NCBI GenBank assembly: GCA_018335895.1
Contig: JAGXQU010000026.1
Span: 1 to 36,880 of the forward strand
Length of the DNA: 36,880 nucleotides
Reading direction: 5' to 3'
From: Hyphomicrobiales bacterium
GTDB lineage: Bacteria; Pseudomonadota; Alphaproteobacteria; Rhizobiales; Xanthobacteraceae
Below are positions 1-8,180 of this stretch, piece by piece. Position 1 is the stretch's first letter; each line of letters starts with the position of its first letter. The translations under genes were made by a program, and so were the position numbers. Below the pieces are notes generated by a model, which had not been told where the DNA came from, did no database searches, and worked only from the letters and a program-made list of their open reading frames with translations.

Positions 1-372
1 ACCCGCGGCGAGCGGCTTCTTCAACTGCATCAGCATCAGGTGATAGCCGCCGGGCTCGAGCTTAACGGTCGCGCCCGCCGGAATGGCGAGGCCCTTCGCG
101 AGCGGGCGCATTTTCATGATGCCGCCCTCGTTGGACATCTCATGAACCTCGGGCTGACCCGCGAGATCGGTCGTGAACGACAAGAGACGATCGGCCGAAA
201 GGCCCTTGTTGGTAACGGCGAGATAACCGGCCGCGACCGAAGCGCCGGCAGGCGTTGCCCGCGACCACGGTGCCGAGATCACAAGATCGCCCTTGGTGAT
301 GTCGTGAGCGGCAGCAGGATTAGCTGCGAAAGCAGCGATGAACAGAAAGAAAGCGAGCGAAAGGATTCGCAT
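1..372 (-). CDS. PCu(A)C-family periplasmic copper chaperone (3' end beyond window)
   Basis: The first 124 residues are visible and the gene runs off the left edge. An N-terminal signal peptide (residues 1-22, ending NPAAAH) predicts export to the periplasm. The rest matches the PCu(A)C fold: SAPWSRATPAG near residues 33-43, and the copper-binding His/Met set H77, M88, H111 and M113 (GGYHLMLM). Family members carry Cu(I) in the periplasm, often for cytochrome oxidase assembly. The ATG at 372 is the natural start because the signal peptide follows directly. It lies 71 bp downstream of a DUF2946-like gene on the same strand, a pairing that suggests a copper-handling operon. The family call is firm; the exact copper client is unknown. 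Confidence 0.9.
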   Translation of the reverse strand, partial: MRILSLAFFLFIAAFAANPAAAHDITKGDLVISAPWSRATPAGASVAAGYLAVTNKGLSADRLLSFTTDLAGQPEVHEMSNEGGIMKMRPLAKGLAIPAGATVKLEPGGYHLMLMQLKKPLAAG

Positions 373-443
373 CTGGATAACTCCGCAAGATTGCGTTCCG
401 CACGGAACGCGGAACATGGACTGACAGGGAAACTTCGCGGCCG

Positions 444-797
444 TCAGCCCTGTGGCGGAGCCCTCGCGGAGCGGTTGTGCCGGCCCTGCGATTTTGCGGT
501 TTCAACGGCGACGAGCGGGTGGACGACGGCCGCTTGAAATGCCGCCCTTTCTGCATCCGCCACCGGCGGCAGGATCGACGCAAAGCCACAAAGCGCGGGG
601 CAGCAGTCGTGACCGTTCTGCGGTCGCGGATCGCCGGAATCGGGATCGGTGCCAGGGCTGCCGTCGGCTCCCTGACTGCATAGCTGCCGGGAGGGATCGA
701 ACCCATGGCCGAGCACCGGGCCGATGAGGCCACCCAATACGATCGCGTAAGCGACCAGCAGGGCGAGGAAAGTGCGAACCGGACGGCGCATGTGCAT
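444..797 (-). CDS. DUF2946-like small membrane/secreted protein with HDCCPxxC motif
   Basis: This 117-residue protein has a hydrophobic N-terminal segment (about residues 9-30) and then a low-complexity Gly/Asp/Pro stretch. The cysteine motif HDCCPALC at residues 63-70 follows, with one further Cys at 40. The arrangement resembles DUF2946 proteins, which sit beside copper genes in many proteobacteria. It is immediately upstream of the PCu(A)C chaperone on the same strand, so a joint role in copper handling is inferred. Two in-frame ATGs (797 and 791) are possible starts, and no strong ribosome binding site separates them. The C-terminal 30 residues are Arg/Ala rich and not recognised. Confidence 0.75.
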   Translation of the reverse strand: MHMRRPVRTFLALLVAYAIVLGGLIGPVLGHGFDPSRQLCSQGADGSPGTDPDSGDPRPQNGHDCCPALCGFASILPPVADAERAAFQAAVVHPLVAVETAKSQGRHNRSARAPPQG

Positions 798-1043
798 AAG
801 CCAGCTTTAGACGACCTTGCCGCCCCCTGCGAGGCGCTTGTGGACGCAGCGTCCAGGCCGGCTTTAGCCCCAAGAACCCTCTGATCTGCTGGATTTTTCG
901 TGTTCGGGGGCGCTTTCGCGGCATTGAAAGGCCCCGGCCCGTTCGCTATACGAACCGCCACACATTAGAGTGCCGGCAAGCCTTTGACGGCGGCTCTTTT
1001 TCCCTTTCCACCGCCGATCCGGCACCGAGCGGAGCACTGCAAC
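798..1043. other. Divergent intergenic region between copper pair and acpXL operon
   Basis: This 246-bp stretch separates the minus-strand copper genes from the plus-strand lipid A operon, so promoters for both must lie here or nearby. A perfect 6-bp inverted repeat TGGACG/CGTCCA occurs at 841-855, and GTTCG/CGAAC flanks CTATA at 941-955. No gene is supported inside; the ORFs crossing it are antisense to flanking genes. Confidence 0.5.
924..952 (+). promoter_or_regulatory. Candidate sigma-70-type promoter of the acpXL operon
   Basis: TTGAAA at 924-929 and TATACG at 947-952 are separated by 17 bp, a reasonable match to the -35 and -10 consensus. Transcription would begin near 959, leaving an untranslated leader of about 85 bases before the acpXL ATG at 1044. 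The -10 element lies within the GTTCG/CGAAC inverted repeat. The call rests on pattern matching by eye. Confidence 0.4.
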
Positions 1044-1328
1044 ATGGCCTCCTCGACCTTCGATACGGTCGCCAACATTATCGCCGAAACCTGCGACATC
1101 CCGCGCGAGCAGATCACGCCGGAAAGTCACGCTATCGACGATCTCGGAATCGACAGCCTCGACTTCCTCGATATTGCTTTCGCGATCGACAAGGCCTTCG
1201 GGATCAAGCTGCCGCTTGAGCAGTGGACGGCCGAAGTGAACGACGGCAAGGCCACGACCGAGCAATACTTCGTTCTCAAGAATCTCGCCGAGCGCATCGA
1301 CGGACTCGTCGCCGCCAAGGGCGCGTAA
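1044..1328 (+). CDS. acpXL: Acyl carrier protein AcpXL for very-long-chain fatty acids of lipid A
   Basis: This 94-residue acidic carrier protein has the phosphopantetheine attachment motif [10 protein letters not shown] with Ser38. Its sequence ([23 protein letters not shown], given here only in part, and EQYFVLKNL near the C terminus) closely follows rhizobial AcpXL, the dedicated carrier of 27-hydroxyoctacosanoate and related chains. A longer reading frame opens at 984, but the ATG at 1044 has GGAG at 1031-1034 and begins where AcpXL proteins begin, so it was chosen. It heads a tight seven-gene operon ending in lpxXL. The gene order and the ACP sequence support each other. Confidence 0.95.
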   Translation: MASSTFDTVANIIAETCDIPREQITPESHAIDDLGIDSLDFLDIAFAIDKAFGIKLPLEQWTAEVNDGKATTEQYFVLKNLAERIDGLVAAKGA

Positions 1329-1338
1329 GGCGCGACCC

Positions 1339-1803
1339 ATGCGGCTCGAATATTTCGAGCTCGTCGACAAGATCGAAGAGCTGAATCTCGTAACCGGCCG
1401 CATTCTCGTGCGAGGCAGTGTCCCTGCCGCGAGCCCCGTTTTCGAGGGTCACTTTCCCGGCCACCCGCTGGTGCCCGGCGTGTTGTTCGTCGAATTCATG
1501 GCACAGGCTTCGGGCTGGCTTCTGCTCGGCAAGCTCAATTTCGAGCGCATGGCGTTCCTCGCCTCCGTGAAGGAAGCGAAGATGCGCACATTCGTGACCC
1601 CGAACACGACGCTTCTCGCCGAAGCCCTCATCGAGCATGAAGGCTCGGGCTACGGCATCACGAACTGCAAAGTGAAGAAAGAAGACGGCACTCCGGTCGC
1701 CGACGCGACCATCACGCTGCGCATCATGCCGTTCCCCTCACCCGAATTTTCCGACGCAATGCGCGCCCGCGCGCGGCAGGTCGGTTTCACCATTCCGGCA
1801 TAA
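1339..1803 (+). CDS. fabZXL: 3-hydroxyacyl-ACP dehydratase, FabZ type (FabZXL)
   Basis: This 154-residue hot-dog-fold protein has the FabZ active-site block GHFPGHPLVPGVLFVEFMAQ. The catalytic His38 and Glu52 are 14 residues apart, as in FabZ. It should dehydrate 3-hydroxyacyl-AcpXL intermediates to trans-2-enoyl-AcpXL in the cytoplasm. The length is normal for FabZ. It starts 10 bp after acpXL and ends 3 bp before the next gene, which supports co-translation and a role in the dedicated very-long-chain elongation cycle rather than in bulk fatty acid synthesis. Confidence 0.93.
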   Translation: MRLEYFELVDKIEELNLVTGRILVRGSVPAASPVFEGHFPGHPLVPGVLFVEFMAQASGWLLLGKLNFERMAFLASVKEAKMRTFVTPNTTLLAEALIEHEGSGYGITNCKVKKEDGTPVADATITLRIMPFPSPEFSDAMRARARQVGFTIPA

Positions 1804-1806
1804 GCA

Positions 1807-2988
1807 ATGGAAAACCGCGAAACCTGGATCACCGGTATCGGCCTGCTCTCGTCGCTTGGCGAAGGCATCGACACACATGTCGCACGCCTGAATTCGGGCG
1901 ACGTGCCGGTAACGGATTTCCAGACCTATCCGACGTTTCTGTTCCATCCGCTCGGGCCGGTCGACTTCGACAAGCAGATTCCGAAGAAGGGCGATCAGCG
2001 CCAGATGGAGCTATGGCAGCGCATCGGCACCTACACCGCCGGTCTCGCGCTGACGGATGCCGGCGTGGCCGGCAACCAAGAGCTTCTCAAGCGGATGGAC
2101 ATGATCGTCGCGGCCGCCGGCGGCGAGCGCGACATAAAAGTCGATGCTTCGATTGCCGAAGAACTGAGGACGCACAACAATCCGGAAGCGCGCCTGAACC
2201 AACGCCTGCTCAGCGAACTGCGCCCGACGCTGTTTCTCGCACAGCTTTCCAATCTGCTTGCCGGCAACATTTCCATCGTTCACGGCGTCGTCGGGTCGTC
2301 GCGGACGTTCATGGGCGAGGAAGGCTCCGGCATCCAGGCGGTGCAGACGGCACATGCGCGCATCAAGGCCGGACAGAGCGATCTAGCACTGGTCGGTGGT
2401 GCCTATAACGCGGCGCGCCCGGACATGCTCGGCTTGTGGGAATTCGCGCACCTGCATTATCGCGACGAGTTCAAACCGGTGTTCGCGCCGGGGCGCAAAC
2501 CCGGCATGGCGACCGGCACCGGCAGCTGCTTCCTCGTTCTGGAATCCCGCAAACACGCCGAAGCACGCGGCGCGAAGCCGATCGCGAAGCTCACGCATGT
2601 GGAGTCCGCGCGCAGCAAACGCGATGCAGGCGGCGTACGCGCCACCGTCAGCGCTCTTGTCGAAGCGGCGAGGAAGTACGCGCCGAACGCCAGTGCGATC
2701 TATACGTCGGCGACCGGCGCCGAACCCGCGACCAGCGAAGAGGCGGAGGCACTGAAAGCAGCCGGCCTTCCCGTTCGTTCTGTTGTGAGCCGCATCGGCC
2801 AGACTTTCGAGTCGATGTTTCCCTTCGGGATTGCTTTCGCCGCATTGGCAATTGCGAACGGCAAGCTCGCGGCACCGATGCCGGATGTGCCCCTCGAAAT
2901 CGCGGGCGCTGATGGCGTAAAGTCAATCATCGTTTCCACCGTCGGTCATTGGCGCGGCGAAGGCGCCGGTATCGTCGAAGCGATCTAG
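1807..2988 (+). CDS. fabF2XL: Non-catalytic ketosynthase-like protein of the VLCFA locus (FabF2XL; chain-length-factor-like)
   Basis: This 393-residue protein has the thiolase-like KAS fold and aligns over its length with FabF, but the catalytic triad is not conserved. Where FabF has TACxxG the sequence reads GEEGSG (residues 170-175), placing Glu172 at the Cys position. The HGTST region reads ATGAEP, so the first His becomes Thr302. The SNKxxIGH region reads SRIGQ, so the second His becomes Gln331. It sits directly before an intact KAS gene, as chain-length factors pair with ketosynthases in type II polyketide synthases. A heterodimer with FabF1XL that sets chain length is inferred. Rhizobial loci carry an equivalent fabF2 gene. 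Confidence 0.88.
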   Translation: MENRETWITGIGLLSSLGEGIDTHVARLNSGDVPVTDFQTYPTFLFHPLGPVDFDKQIPKKGDQRQMELWQRIGTYTAGLALTDAGVAGNQELLKRMDMIVAAAGGERDIKVDASIAEELRTHNNPEARLNQRLLSELRPTLFLAQLSNLLAGNISIVHGVVGSSRTFMGEEGSGIQAVQTAHARIKAGQSDLALVGGAYNAARPDMLGLWEFAHLHYRDEFKPVFAPGRKPGMATGTGSCFLVLESRKHAEARGAKPIAKLTHVESARSKRDAGGVRATVSALVEAARKYAPNASAIYTSATGAEPATSEEAEALKAAGLPVRSVVSRIGQTFESMFPFGIAFAALAIANGKLAAPMPDVPLEIAGADGVKSIIVSTVGHWRGEGAGIVEAI

Positions 2989-2998
2989 CGAGGCTGTC

Positions 2999-4285
2999 AT
3001 GGCGAATAACGGATTCAAGGATTCGGCGGGCCGTCCCATCGTCGTCGTAACCGGCATGGGCATCGTCAGCTCGCTTGGTCAGGGCAAGGAAGACAACTGG
3101 AAGAAACTTGCTTCCGGCGTCTCCGGCATCCACCGCATCAACCGCTTTCCGCTCGATCACCTGAAGACCACGATCGCCGGCACCGTCGATTTCCTGTTCG
3201 ACAAGCCGGTCAGCGCGCCCGAACTTTCGGAGCGCCTCGGCACGCTCGCGGTCGAAGAGGCGGTCGCGCAATCCGGTATCGGTTCGAAAGGGAATTTCCC
3301 CGGCCCGCTTTACTGCGCCGTCGCTCCCGTCGAGATGGAGTGGCCTGAGCGCCGCGCGCTCGCGGCCGAAGCCGATCCCACCAAACCCTATACGCCGGAG
3401 ACCGCGCTCGAGATGTCGGCACACGGCAAGCATCCCGAGTGGCACGAACTTTTCCTGTACGGCACGGTCGCCGATCACCTCGCCGACAGGTTCGGCACCA
3501 AGGGCCTTCCGATCTCGTTGTCGACCGCCTGCGCCTCGGGCGGCACCGCGATCCAGCTCGGCTTAGAGGCGATACGCCGCGGCGACTGCGATGCCGCCCT
3601 TGCGGTCGCGACCGACGGTTCGGTGCATGCCGAAGCGCTGATCCGCTTCTCGCTTCTTTCCGCCCTTTCCATACAGAATGATCCGCCGGAACAGGCCTCG
3701 AAACCTTTCTCCAAGAACCGCGACGGTTTCGTAATGGCCGAAGGTGCTGGCGCGCTCGTGCTCGAAAGCCTTGAGCATGCAGTTTCGCGCGGCGCGAAAA
3801 TTCTCGGCGTTGTGGCCGGCTGCGGCGAAGTCGCGGACAGTTTCCATCGCACGCGATCGAGCCCGGATGGCAAGCCGGTGATTACCTGCATGCAGCACGC
3901 TCTCGCTGACTCCGGCAAACAGGCCGAGGACATCGACCACATCAATGCGCACGGCACCTCGACGCCGGAAAACGACAAGATGGAAACGAATTGCGTGATG
4001 GCCGTATTCGGCGAGCGCGCGAAGCAGATTCCGATCACGTCGAACAAGTCCATGATCGGGCACACGCTGACCGCGGCGGGCGCGATCGAAGCCGTGGTTT
4101 CGCTCCTGACGATCCAGCACCAGCGCATTCCGCCCACGATCAACTACAATACGCCGGATCCTGCGATCCCGCTCGATGTCGTCGGCAACAAGGCACGCGA
4201 CGCAAAGGTGCGCACGGTGATTTCTAACTCCTTCGGCTTCGGCGGGCAGAACGTCAGCCTCGTGCTCGCGGGAGAACCGGGTTGA
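2999..4285 (+). CDS. fabF1XL: Beta-ketoacyl-ACP synthase II of the VLCFA locus (FabF1XL)
   Basis: This 428-residue KAS has a full active site: Cys178 in STACASGG, His318 in NAHGTST, Lys350 and His355 in SNKSMIGH. It should condense malonyl-ACP with the growing acyl-AcpXL chain. It begins 10 bp after the non-catalytic partner and overlaps the following SDR by 3 bp, so all three are probably co-translated. Compared with housekeeping FabF it has an insertion around residues 100-155 (rich in Trp, Pro and His). That insertion may reflect the different partner or the long acyl substrate. Confidence 0.94.
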   Translation: MANNGFKDSAGRPIVVVTGMGIVSSLGQGKEDNWKKLASGVSGIHRINRFPLDHLKTTIAGTVDFLFDKPVSAPELSERLGTLAVEEAVAQSGIGSKGNFPGPLYCAVAPVEMEWPERRALAAEADPTKPYTPETALEMSAHGKHPEWHELFLYGTVADHLADRFGTKGLPISLSTACASGGTAIQLGLEAIRRGDCDAALAVATDGSVHAEALIRFSLLSALSIQNDPPEQASKPFSKNRDGFVMAEGAGALVLESLEHAVSRGAKILGVVAGCGEVADSFHRTRSSPDGKPVITCMQHALADSGKQAEDIDHINAHGTSTPENDKMETNCVMAVFGERAKQIPITSNKSMIGHTLTAAGAIEAVVSLLTIQHQRIPPTINYNTPDPAIPLDVVGNKARDAKVRTVISNSFGFGGQNVSLVLAGEPG

Positions 4286-5037
4286 GCAAGGCACCAGCAT
4301 CGCGCCGTGTGCTGGTCACCGGCGGCGGTCGCGGGCTCGGTGCCGAGATCGTGCGCGAACTTGCGCGGGCGGGCCATGAGGTCGTCTTCACCTATCGCAG
4401 CGCGAGCGCCGAAGCCGACACGCTCTTAAAAGAACTCGCCGACAAGAAAGTGTCGGCCAAGGCGCTCGACCTCGCGGACGAGAAGGCGGTCGAGGATTTT
4501 GCCGGCTGGATCGAGAACGAAGCTCCCCTCTCCGGCTTCGTGCACAATGCGGGCATGAGCTACGACGCTCTCGCCGCACTGATGAAGGTCTCTGAAGCCG
4601 AGAAGGTCATGCGCGTGAACTTCTGGTCGTTCGTGCGCCTATCGCAATCCCTGATCCGCCCGATGACGAGGGCGCGCGACGGCCGCATCGTGGTGATCGG
4701 TTCGCTCGCAGCACTTCATGCCAATGTCGGCAATGGTGCCTATGGCGCGTCGAAAGCGGCGCTCTTCGCCTTCGCGCGCACGCTGGCGACCGAAACGGCG
4801 CGGCGCGGCGTCACCGTAAATTATATCGCGCCCGGCTTTCTCGATACTGAGATGCTCGCGCCCTATGCGCAGTACCGCGACAAACTGGAAGGCGGCATTC
4901 CCGCAGGACGCCTCGGCAAGCCCGCAGATGTCGCGGGACTCGTCACTTTCCTGATGTCGCCGGCGGCCGCCTATATCACCGGCGCGGTGCTGCCGGTTGA
5001 CGGCGGGCTCTCTGCTGGCCTAGGCGTCCAGCGTTAA
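4282..5037 (+). CDS. Short-chain dehydrogenase, probable 3-oxoacyl-ACP reductase of the VLCFA locus
   Basis: This 251-residue classical SDR has a nucleotide motif TGGGRGLG (13-20), HNAG (88-91), and the catalytic Ser141, Tyr154 and Lys158 (YGASK). The C terminus ends in the FabG-like VLPVDGGLSAG. The start is a TTG at 4282 that overlaps the fabF1XL stop codon, with GGAG at 4271-4274 placed 7 bp upstream; no ATG fits as well. Position between the ketosynthase and the MDR reductase suggests it is the ketoreductase of the dedicated elongation cycle. That role is inferred from context, because SDR sequence alone does not fix the substrate. Confidence 0.85.
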   Translation: MSKAPASRRVLVTGGGRGLGAEIVRELARAGHEVVFTYRSASAEADTLLKELADKKVSAKALDLADEKAVEDFAGWIENEAPLSGFVHNAGMSYDALAALMKVSEAEKVMRVNFWSFVRLSQSLIRPMTRARDGRIVVIGSLAALHANVGNGAYGASKAALFAFARTLATETARRGVTVNYIAPGFLDTEMLAPYAQYRDKLEGGIPAGRLGKPADVAGLVTFLMSPAAAYITGAVLPVDGGLSAGLGVQR

Positions 5038-5068
5038 TTCAATCAACCCATCCGGACTGGAATCGCTC

Positions 5069-6091
5069 ATGCGCGCGTTGCGTTTGCTTGGTGACCGCAA
5101 GCTCGAAATTTCCGAGGTCGATGCACCTGCGGCGCCGGGGCCCGGAGAAGTGCAGATCAGGACGCATGCGGTAGCACTGAACCACATCGACGTATGGGGC
5201 TGGCGCGGCATGGCCTTCGCCAAACGCAAGATGCCGATGGTCGTCGGCGCGGAAGCCTCCGGCGAGATCGCAGCGATCGGCGATGGTGTTACGGGCTTCA
5301 AGATTGGCGATCCGGTCGTGCCCTATGGCGCCCTCACCTGCGGCCATTGCAAGAACTGCCAAAAGGGTCGCGATAACCTCTGCGAAAATGTGCAGGGCCT
5401 CGCCGGCTTCCACGTCGATGGCTATGCGCAGGACCTCTACAACTGGCCCGCACGCCTCACGATCAAGGTGCCGAACGGCGTCTCGCCTTCGGACGCGTCC
5501 TGCGCGCCGCTGACCTTCGCGACCGTCGAACACATGTTTTTCGACAACGCGAAACTGGAGAGCGGCGAAGTAGTGCTGGTGCAGGCGGGCGGCTCCGGTA
5601 TCGGCTCGGCGGCGATCAAGCTTGCGAAAGCGATCGGCTGTACGGTCTACGCCACGGTCGGCGACGACGAGAAAGCCGCAAAGGCAAAAGCGCTCGGCGC
5701 CGACGAAGTCATCAACTACCGCAAGGATCGTTTCGAAGGCGTGGTGCGCAAGCTTACCAAGAAAAAAGGCGTGGACGTCGTGTTCGAGCACACCGGCGCC
5801 GAGACCTGGAACGGTTCGCTGCTCTCGATGAAAAAGGGCGGCCGTCTCGTCACCTGCGGTTCGACTTCAGGTCCCACGGTGCAGATGAACCTGATGCAGC
5901 TGTTCCAGCAGCAGTACAAGATTTTCGGTTCGTTCGGTTTCACGATGAAGAACGTCCGTGATGCGCTCGGCAAGATCGCGGGCGGTATTTCGCCCGTGAT
6001 CGACACCGAACTTCCGCTCGCGGAATTCGAAAAGGGGTTGGAGCGCCTCGAAAGCCGCCGCGTATTCGGCAAGATCGTCGTGCGCTTTTAA
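5069..6091 (+). CDS. adh2XL: Zinc-type medium-chain dehydrogenase/reductase of the VLCFA locus (AdhXL)
   Basis: This 340-residue MDR protein has the four structural-zinc cysteines C91, C94, C97 and C105 and the dinucleotide-binding AGGSGIGS (173-180). The catalytic-zinc Cys of true alcohol dehydrogenases is absent: the equivalent stretch reads ALNHIDVWGWRG. This points to a quinone-oxidoreductase or enoyl-reductase-like member rather than an alcohol dehydrogenase, despite the usual 'adh' name. Within the operon it would supply the enoyl-ACP reduction step, or a late step on the long chain; this is inference. It follows the SDR by 31 bp and precedes lpxXL by 2 bp. Confidence 0.88.
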   Translation: MRALRLLGDRKLEISEVDAPAAPGPGEVQIRTHAVALNHIDVWGWRGMAFAKRKMPMVVGAEASGEIAAIGDGVTGFKIGDPVVPYGALTCGHCKNCQKGRDNLCENVQGLAGFHVDGYAQDLYNWPARLTIKVPNGVSPSDASCAPLTFATVEHMFFDNAKLESGEVVLVQAGGSGIGSAAIKLAKAIGCTVYATVGDDEKAAKAKALGADEVINYRKDRFEGVVRKLTKKKGVDVVFEHTGAETWNGSLLSMKKGGRLVTCGSTSGPTVQMNLMQLFQQQYKIFGSFGFTMKNVRDALGKIAGGISPVIDTELPLAEFEKGLERLESRRVFGKIVVRF

Positions 6092-6093
6092 CG

Positions 6094-7077
6094 ATGGGCC
6101 TGCCCTTCAAGGTCAAATTCTACTACTGGGTGAAGCACACCCGGGCTGGAAATTATTTCTGGCATTATGTCGTGACGCCCTATGCGCGCGTGCGCGACTT
6201 CTTCGTCTGGCTGATCGTTCGCACTTTTGTCGCCTTGCTCCGCGTACTGGGACCCGACCGATCCTCGAATGTGGCAGGCGCCTTCGCACGCAGGATCGGT
6301 CCACGGCTGCCGAACTCGAAGATCGCGCGCGACAACATCAAGGCGGCTTTCCCGGAGAAGTCTGCGGAAGAAATCGAAGCAATCGTTCGCGGCGTTTGGG
6401 AGAATCTCGGCCGCGTCGCCGGCGAATTCGTCCATCTACCCAAGATGTGGGACTACGATCCTGCAAAGCCGAATACCGGCCGGATCGAGTTCACGCCGCG
6501 CACGGCCGAGCTTTACAATCTGCTTCGCGACGACGGCAAGCCCGCGATATTCGTTTCCGCGCATTTTGCGAACTGGGAACTGCCTGCCGTTGCAGCCTTC
6601 GCCCATGGCCTCGACACCGCAGTGGTCTACAAGGCGCCGACCAACCGCGGCTTCGCCGAGCTGGTCCGCGAGACCCGAACCGGCGCAATGGCCGAACTCA
6701 TCAGTTCGAGCCGCCATTCGGTTTTCACGATGACCAACGTACTGCAGGCTGGCCGTCATCTCGGGCTTGTCGTCGATCAGCACTTCAGCGGCGGTGTACC
6801 GGTCACGATGTTCGGCAGGCGGGCGCTAGCGAGCCCCCTTCCTGCGCGGCTGGCACGTGCCGTCGACTGTCCCGTCCATGCCGTGCGCGCCGTGCGGCTG
6901 CCGGGCAACCGCTTCCGGATGGACCTGACCGAGGAATTGCAATTGCCGCGCGACGCCGAAGGAAAGATCGACATCGACGCGGCAACGCAGACCATCTCGG
7001 ACGTGTTCGAGGGCTGGATCCGCGAAACGCCTGAGCAATGGCTCTGGCTTCACCGGCGCTGGCGCGAAAAAGGCTAG
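6094..7077 (+). CDS. lpxXL: Lipid A very-long-chain acyltransferase LpxXL
   Basis: This 327-residue protein belongs to the LpxL/HtrB/MsbB lysophospholipid acyltransferase family. The catalytic H-x4-E motif is HFANWE (His157-Glu162), followed by GLVVDQHFSGG around residues 226-236. Family members add secondary acyl chains to lipid A at the inner face of the inner membrane. As the last gene of the acpXL operon it is expected to transfer the AcpXL-bound very-long chain. The N-terminal aromatic and basic segment (residues 8-50) probably anchors it to the membrane. Its TAG stop shares the bases CTAG with the stop of the convergent potF-like gene. Confidence 0.94.
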   Translation: MGLPFKVKFYYWVKHTRAGNYFWHYVVTPYARVRDFFVWLIVRTFVALLRVLGPDRSSNVAGAFARRIGPRLPNSKIARDNIKAAFPEKSAEEIEAIVRGVWENLGRVAGEFVHLPKMWDYDPAKPNTGRIEFTPRTAELYNLLRDDGKPAIFVSAHFANWELPAVAAFAHGLDTAVVYKAPTNRGFAELVRETRTGAMAELISSSRHSVFTMTNVLQAGRHLGLVVDQHFSGGVPVTMFGRRALASPLPARLARAVDCPVHAVRAVRLPGNRFRMDLTEELQLPRDAEGKIDIDAATQTISDVFEGWIRETPEQWLWLHRRWREKG

Positions 7078-8180
7078 CGCCCGGTCTTCACCCGCGTCCA
7101 GACCCTCGTCACCGTCCGCTGCAACTGCGGCGGATAGGGCGTGACCGTGTAAAGCCGTTTCATCACATCCGCCGGCGGATAGATCGCCGGATTGTTGATG
7201 ATTTCCTTATCGATCATCTTCTGCGAAGGAAGATTTCCGTTCGCATAGGAGACGTAGTTCGTATTGCGCGCGGCAATTTCCGGCCGCAGCATGAAGTCGA
7301 TGAAGGCATAAGCCTCCGTGGGGTTCGGCGCATCCTTGAGAATGGAGAACGAGTCGAAGAAGACCTGCGCGCCTTCTTTCGGCACGATATATTCGATTTC
7401 GACGGCCGGCTTCTTGGTTTTCTCCGCGGCTTCTTTCGCTCGCGCCTTTGCCTGAAACACGTCGCCGGACCAGCCCAGAACCAGACAGATATCTCCGTTC
7501 GCAAGCGCGTTGATGTATTCCGACGAATGGAACTTCTGGATGTTCGGACGCAGCTTGACGAGCAACTCGCCAGCCTTCTCGATTTCACCGGCGTTCTTCG
7601 AATCCGGATCGAAACCGAGATACTTCAGCGCGGCGGGCAGCGCCTCTTCCGGCGCATCGAGCACGTGTACGCCGCAGGAGCGAAGCTTCTCCAGATTCTC
7701 CGGCTTGAAGAAGAGATCCCAGCTGTCGAGCGGAACGTTGCCGAGACGCTCCTTCACCTTTGTCACGTTGTAACCGATGCCGGTCGTGCCCCACATGTGG
7801 TTGACGGCATATTCGTTGCCGGGATCGTAGGTCGCGAGGCGCTGCGTGATTTCAGGCCAGGTGTTTTTCAGGTTTGGCAGCTTGGATTTGTCGAGCTTCT
7901 GAAAAACGCCTACCGCGAGCAGGCGGCGCAATACCGTCGAGCCCGGTACGACCACATCATAGCCGGTCTTGCCCGCAAGCAGCTTCGCTTCGACGATTTC
8001 ATTCGAATCGAAGGTGTCGTAACGGACCTTGATGCCGGTTTCCTTCGTGAATTCTTCCAGCACCTTCGGGTCGATGTAATCCGACCAGTTGTAAATATTG
8101 ACCACGCGCTCCTGCGCGGCGGCATGGCCCGCAAACAACACGGCCAGAACTGCGAAAGGCTTCAGAAGGCGAAACAGCAT
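7074..8180 (-). CDS. potF: Periplasmic polyamine-binding protein (PotF/PotD type)
   Basis: This 368-residue protein has a signal peptide (1-22, ending HAAAQE) and the polyamine-binding signature VVNIYNWSDYID right after it. DVVVPGSTVLRRLL and AFIDFMLRPEIAARN follow, as in PotF/PotD solute-binding proteins of ABC importers. It should bind putrescine or spermidine in the periplasm. No permease or ATPase gene lies nearby, so it is an orphan binding protein in this window and its transporter must be encoded elsewhere. The start at 8180 has GGGAG 6-10 bp upstream. PotF versus PotD cannot be decided from sequence by eye. Confidence 0.88.
   Translation of the reverse strand: MLFRLLKPFAVLAVLFAGHAAAQERVVNIYNWSDYIDPKVLEEFTKETGIKVRYDTFDSNEIVEAKLLAGKTGYDVVVPGSTVLRRLLAVGVFQKLDKSKLPNLKNTWPEITQRLATYDPGNEYAVNHMWGTTGIGYNVTKVKERLGNVPLDSWDLFFKPENLEKLRSCGVHVLDAPEEALPAALKYLGFDPDSKNAGEIEKAGELLVKLRPNIQKFHSSEYINALANGDICLVLGWSGDVFQAKARAKEAAEKTKKPAVEIEYIVPKEGAQVFFDSFSILKDAPNPTEAYAFIDFMLRPEIAARNTNYVSYANGNLPSQKMIDKEIINNPAIYPPADVMKRLYTVTPYPPQLQRTVTRVWTRVKTGR

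Noticed and set aside
806-836. A possible MerR-type (CueR-like) copper operator before the DUF2946-like gene
   Set aside because: The ACCTTGC half-site is matched only imperfectly on the other side, no convincing -35 element is present, and the possible -10 lies too close to the start codon.
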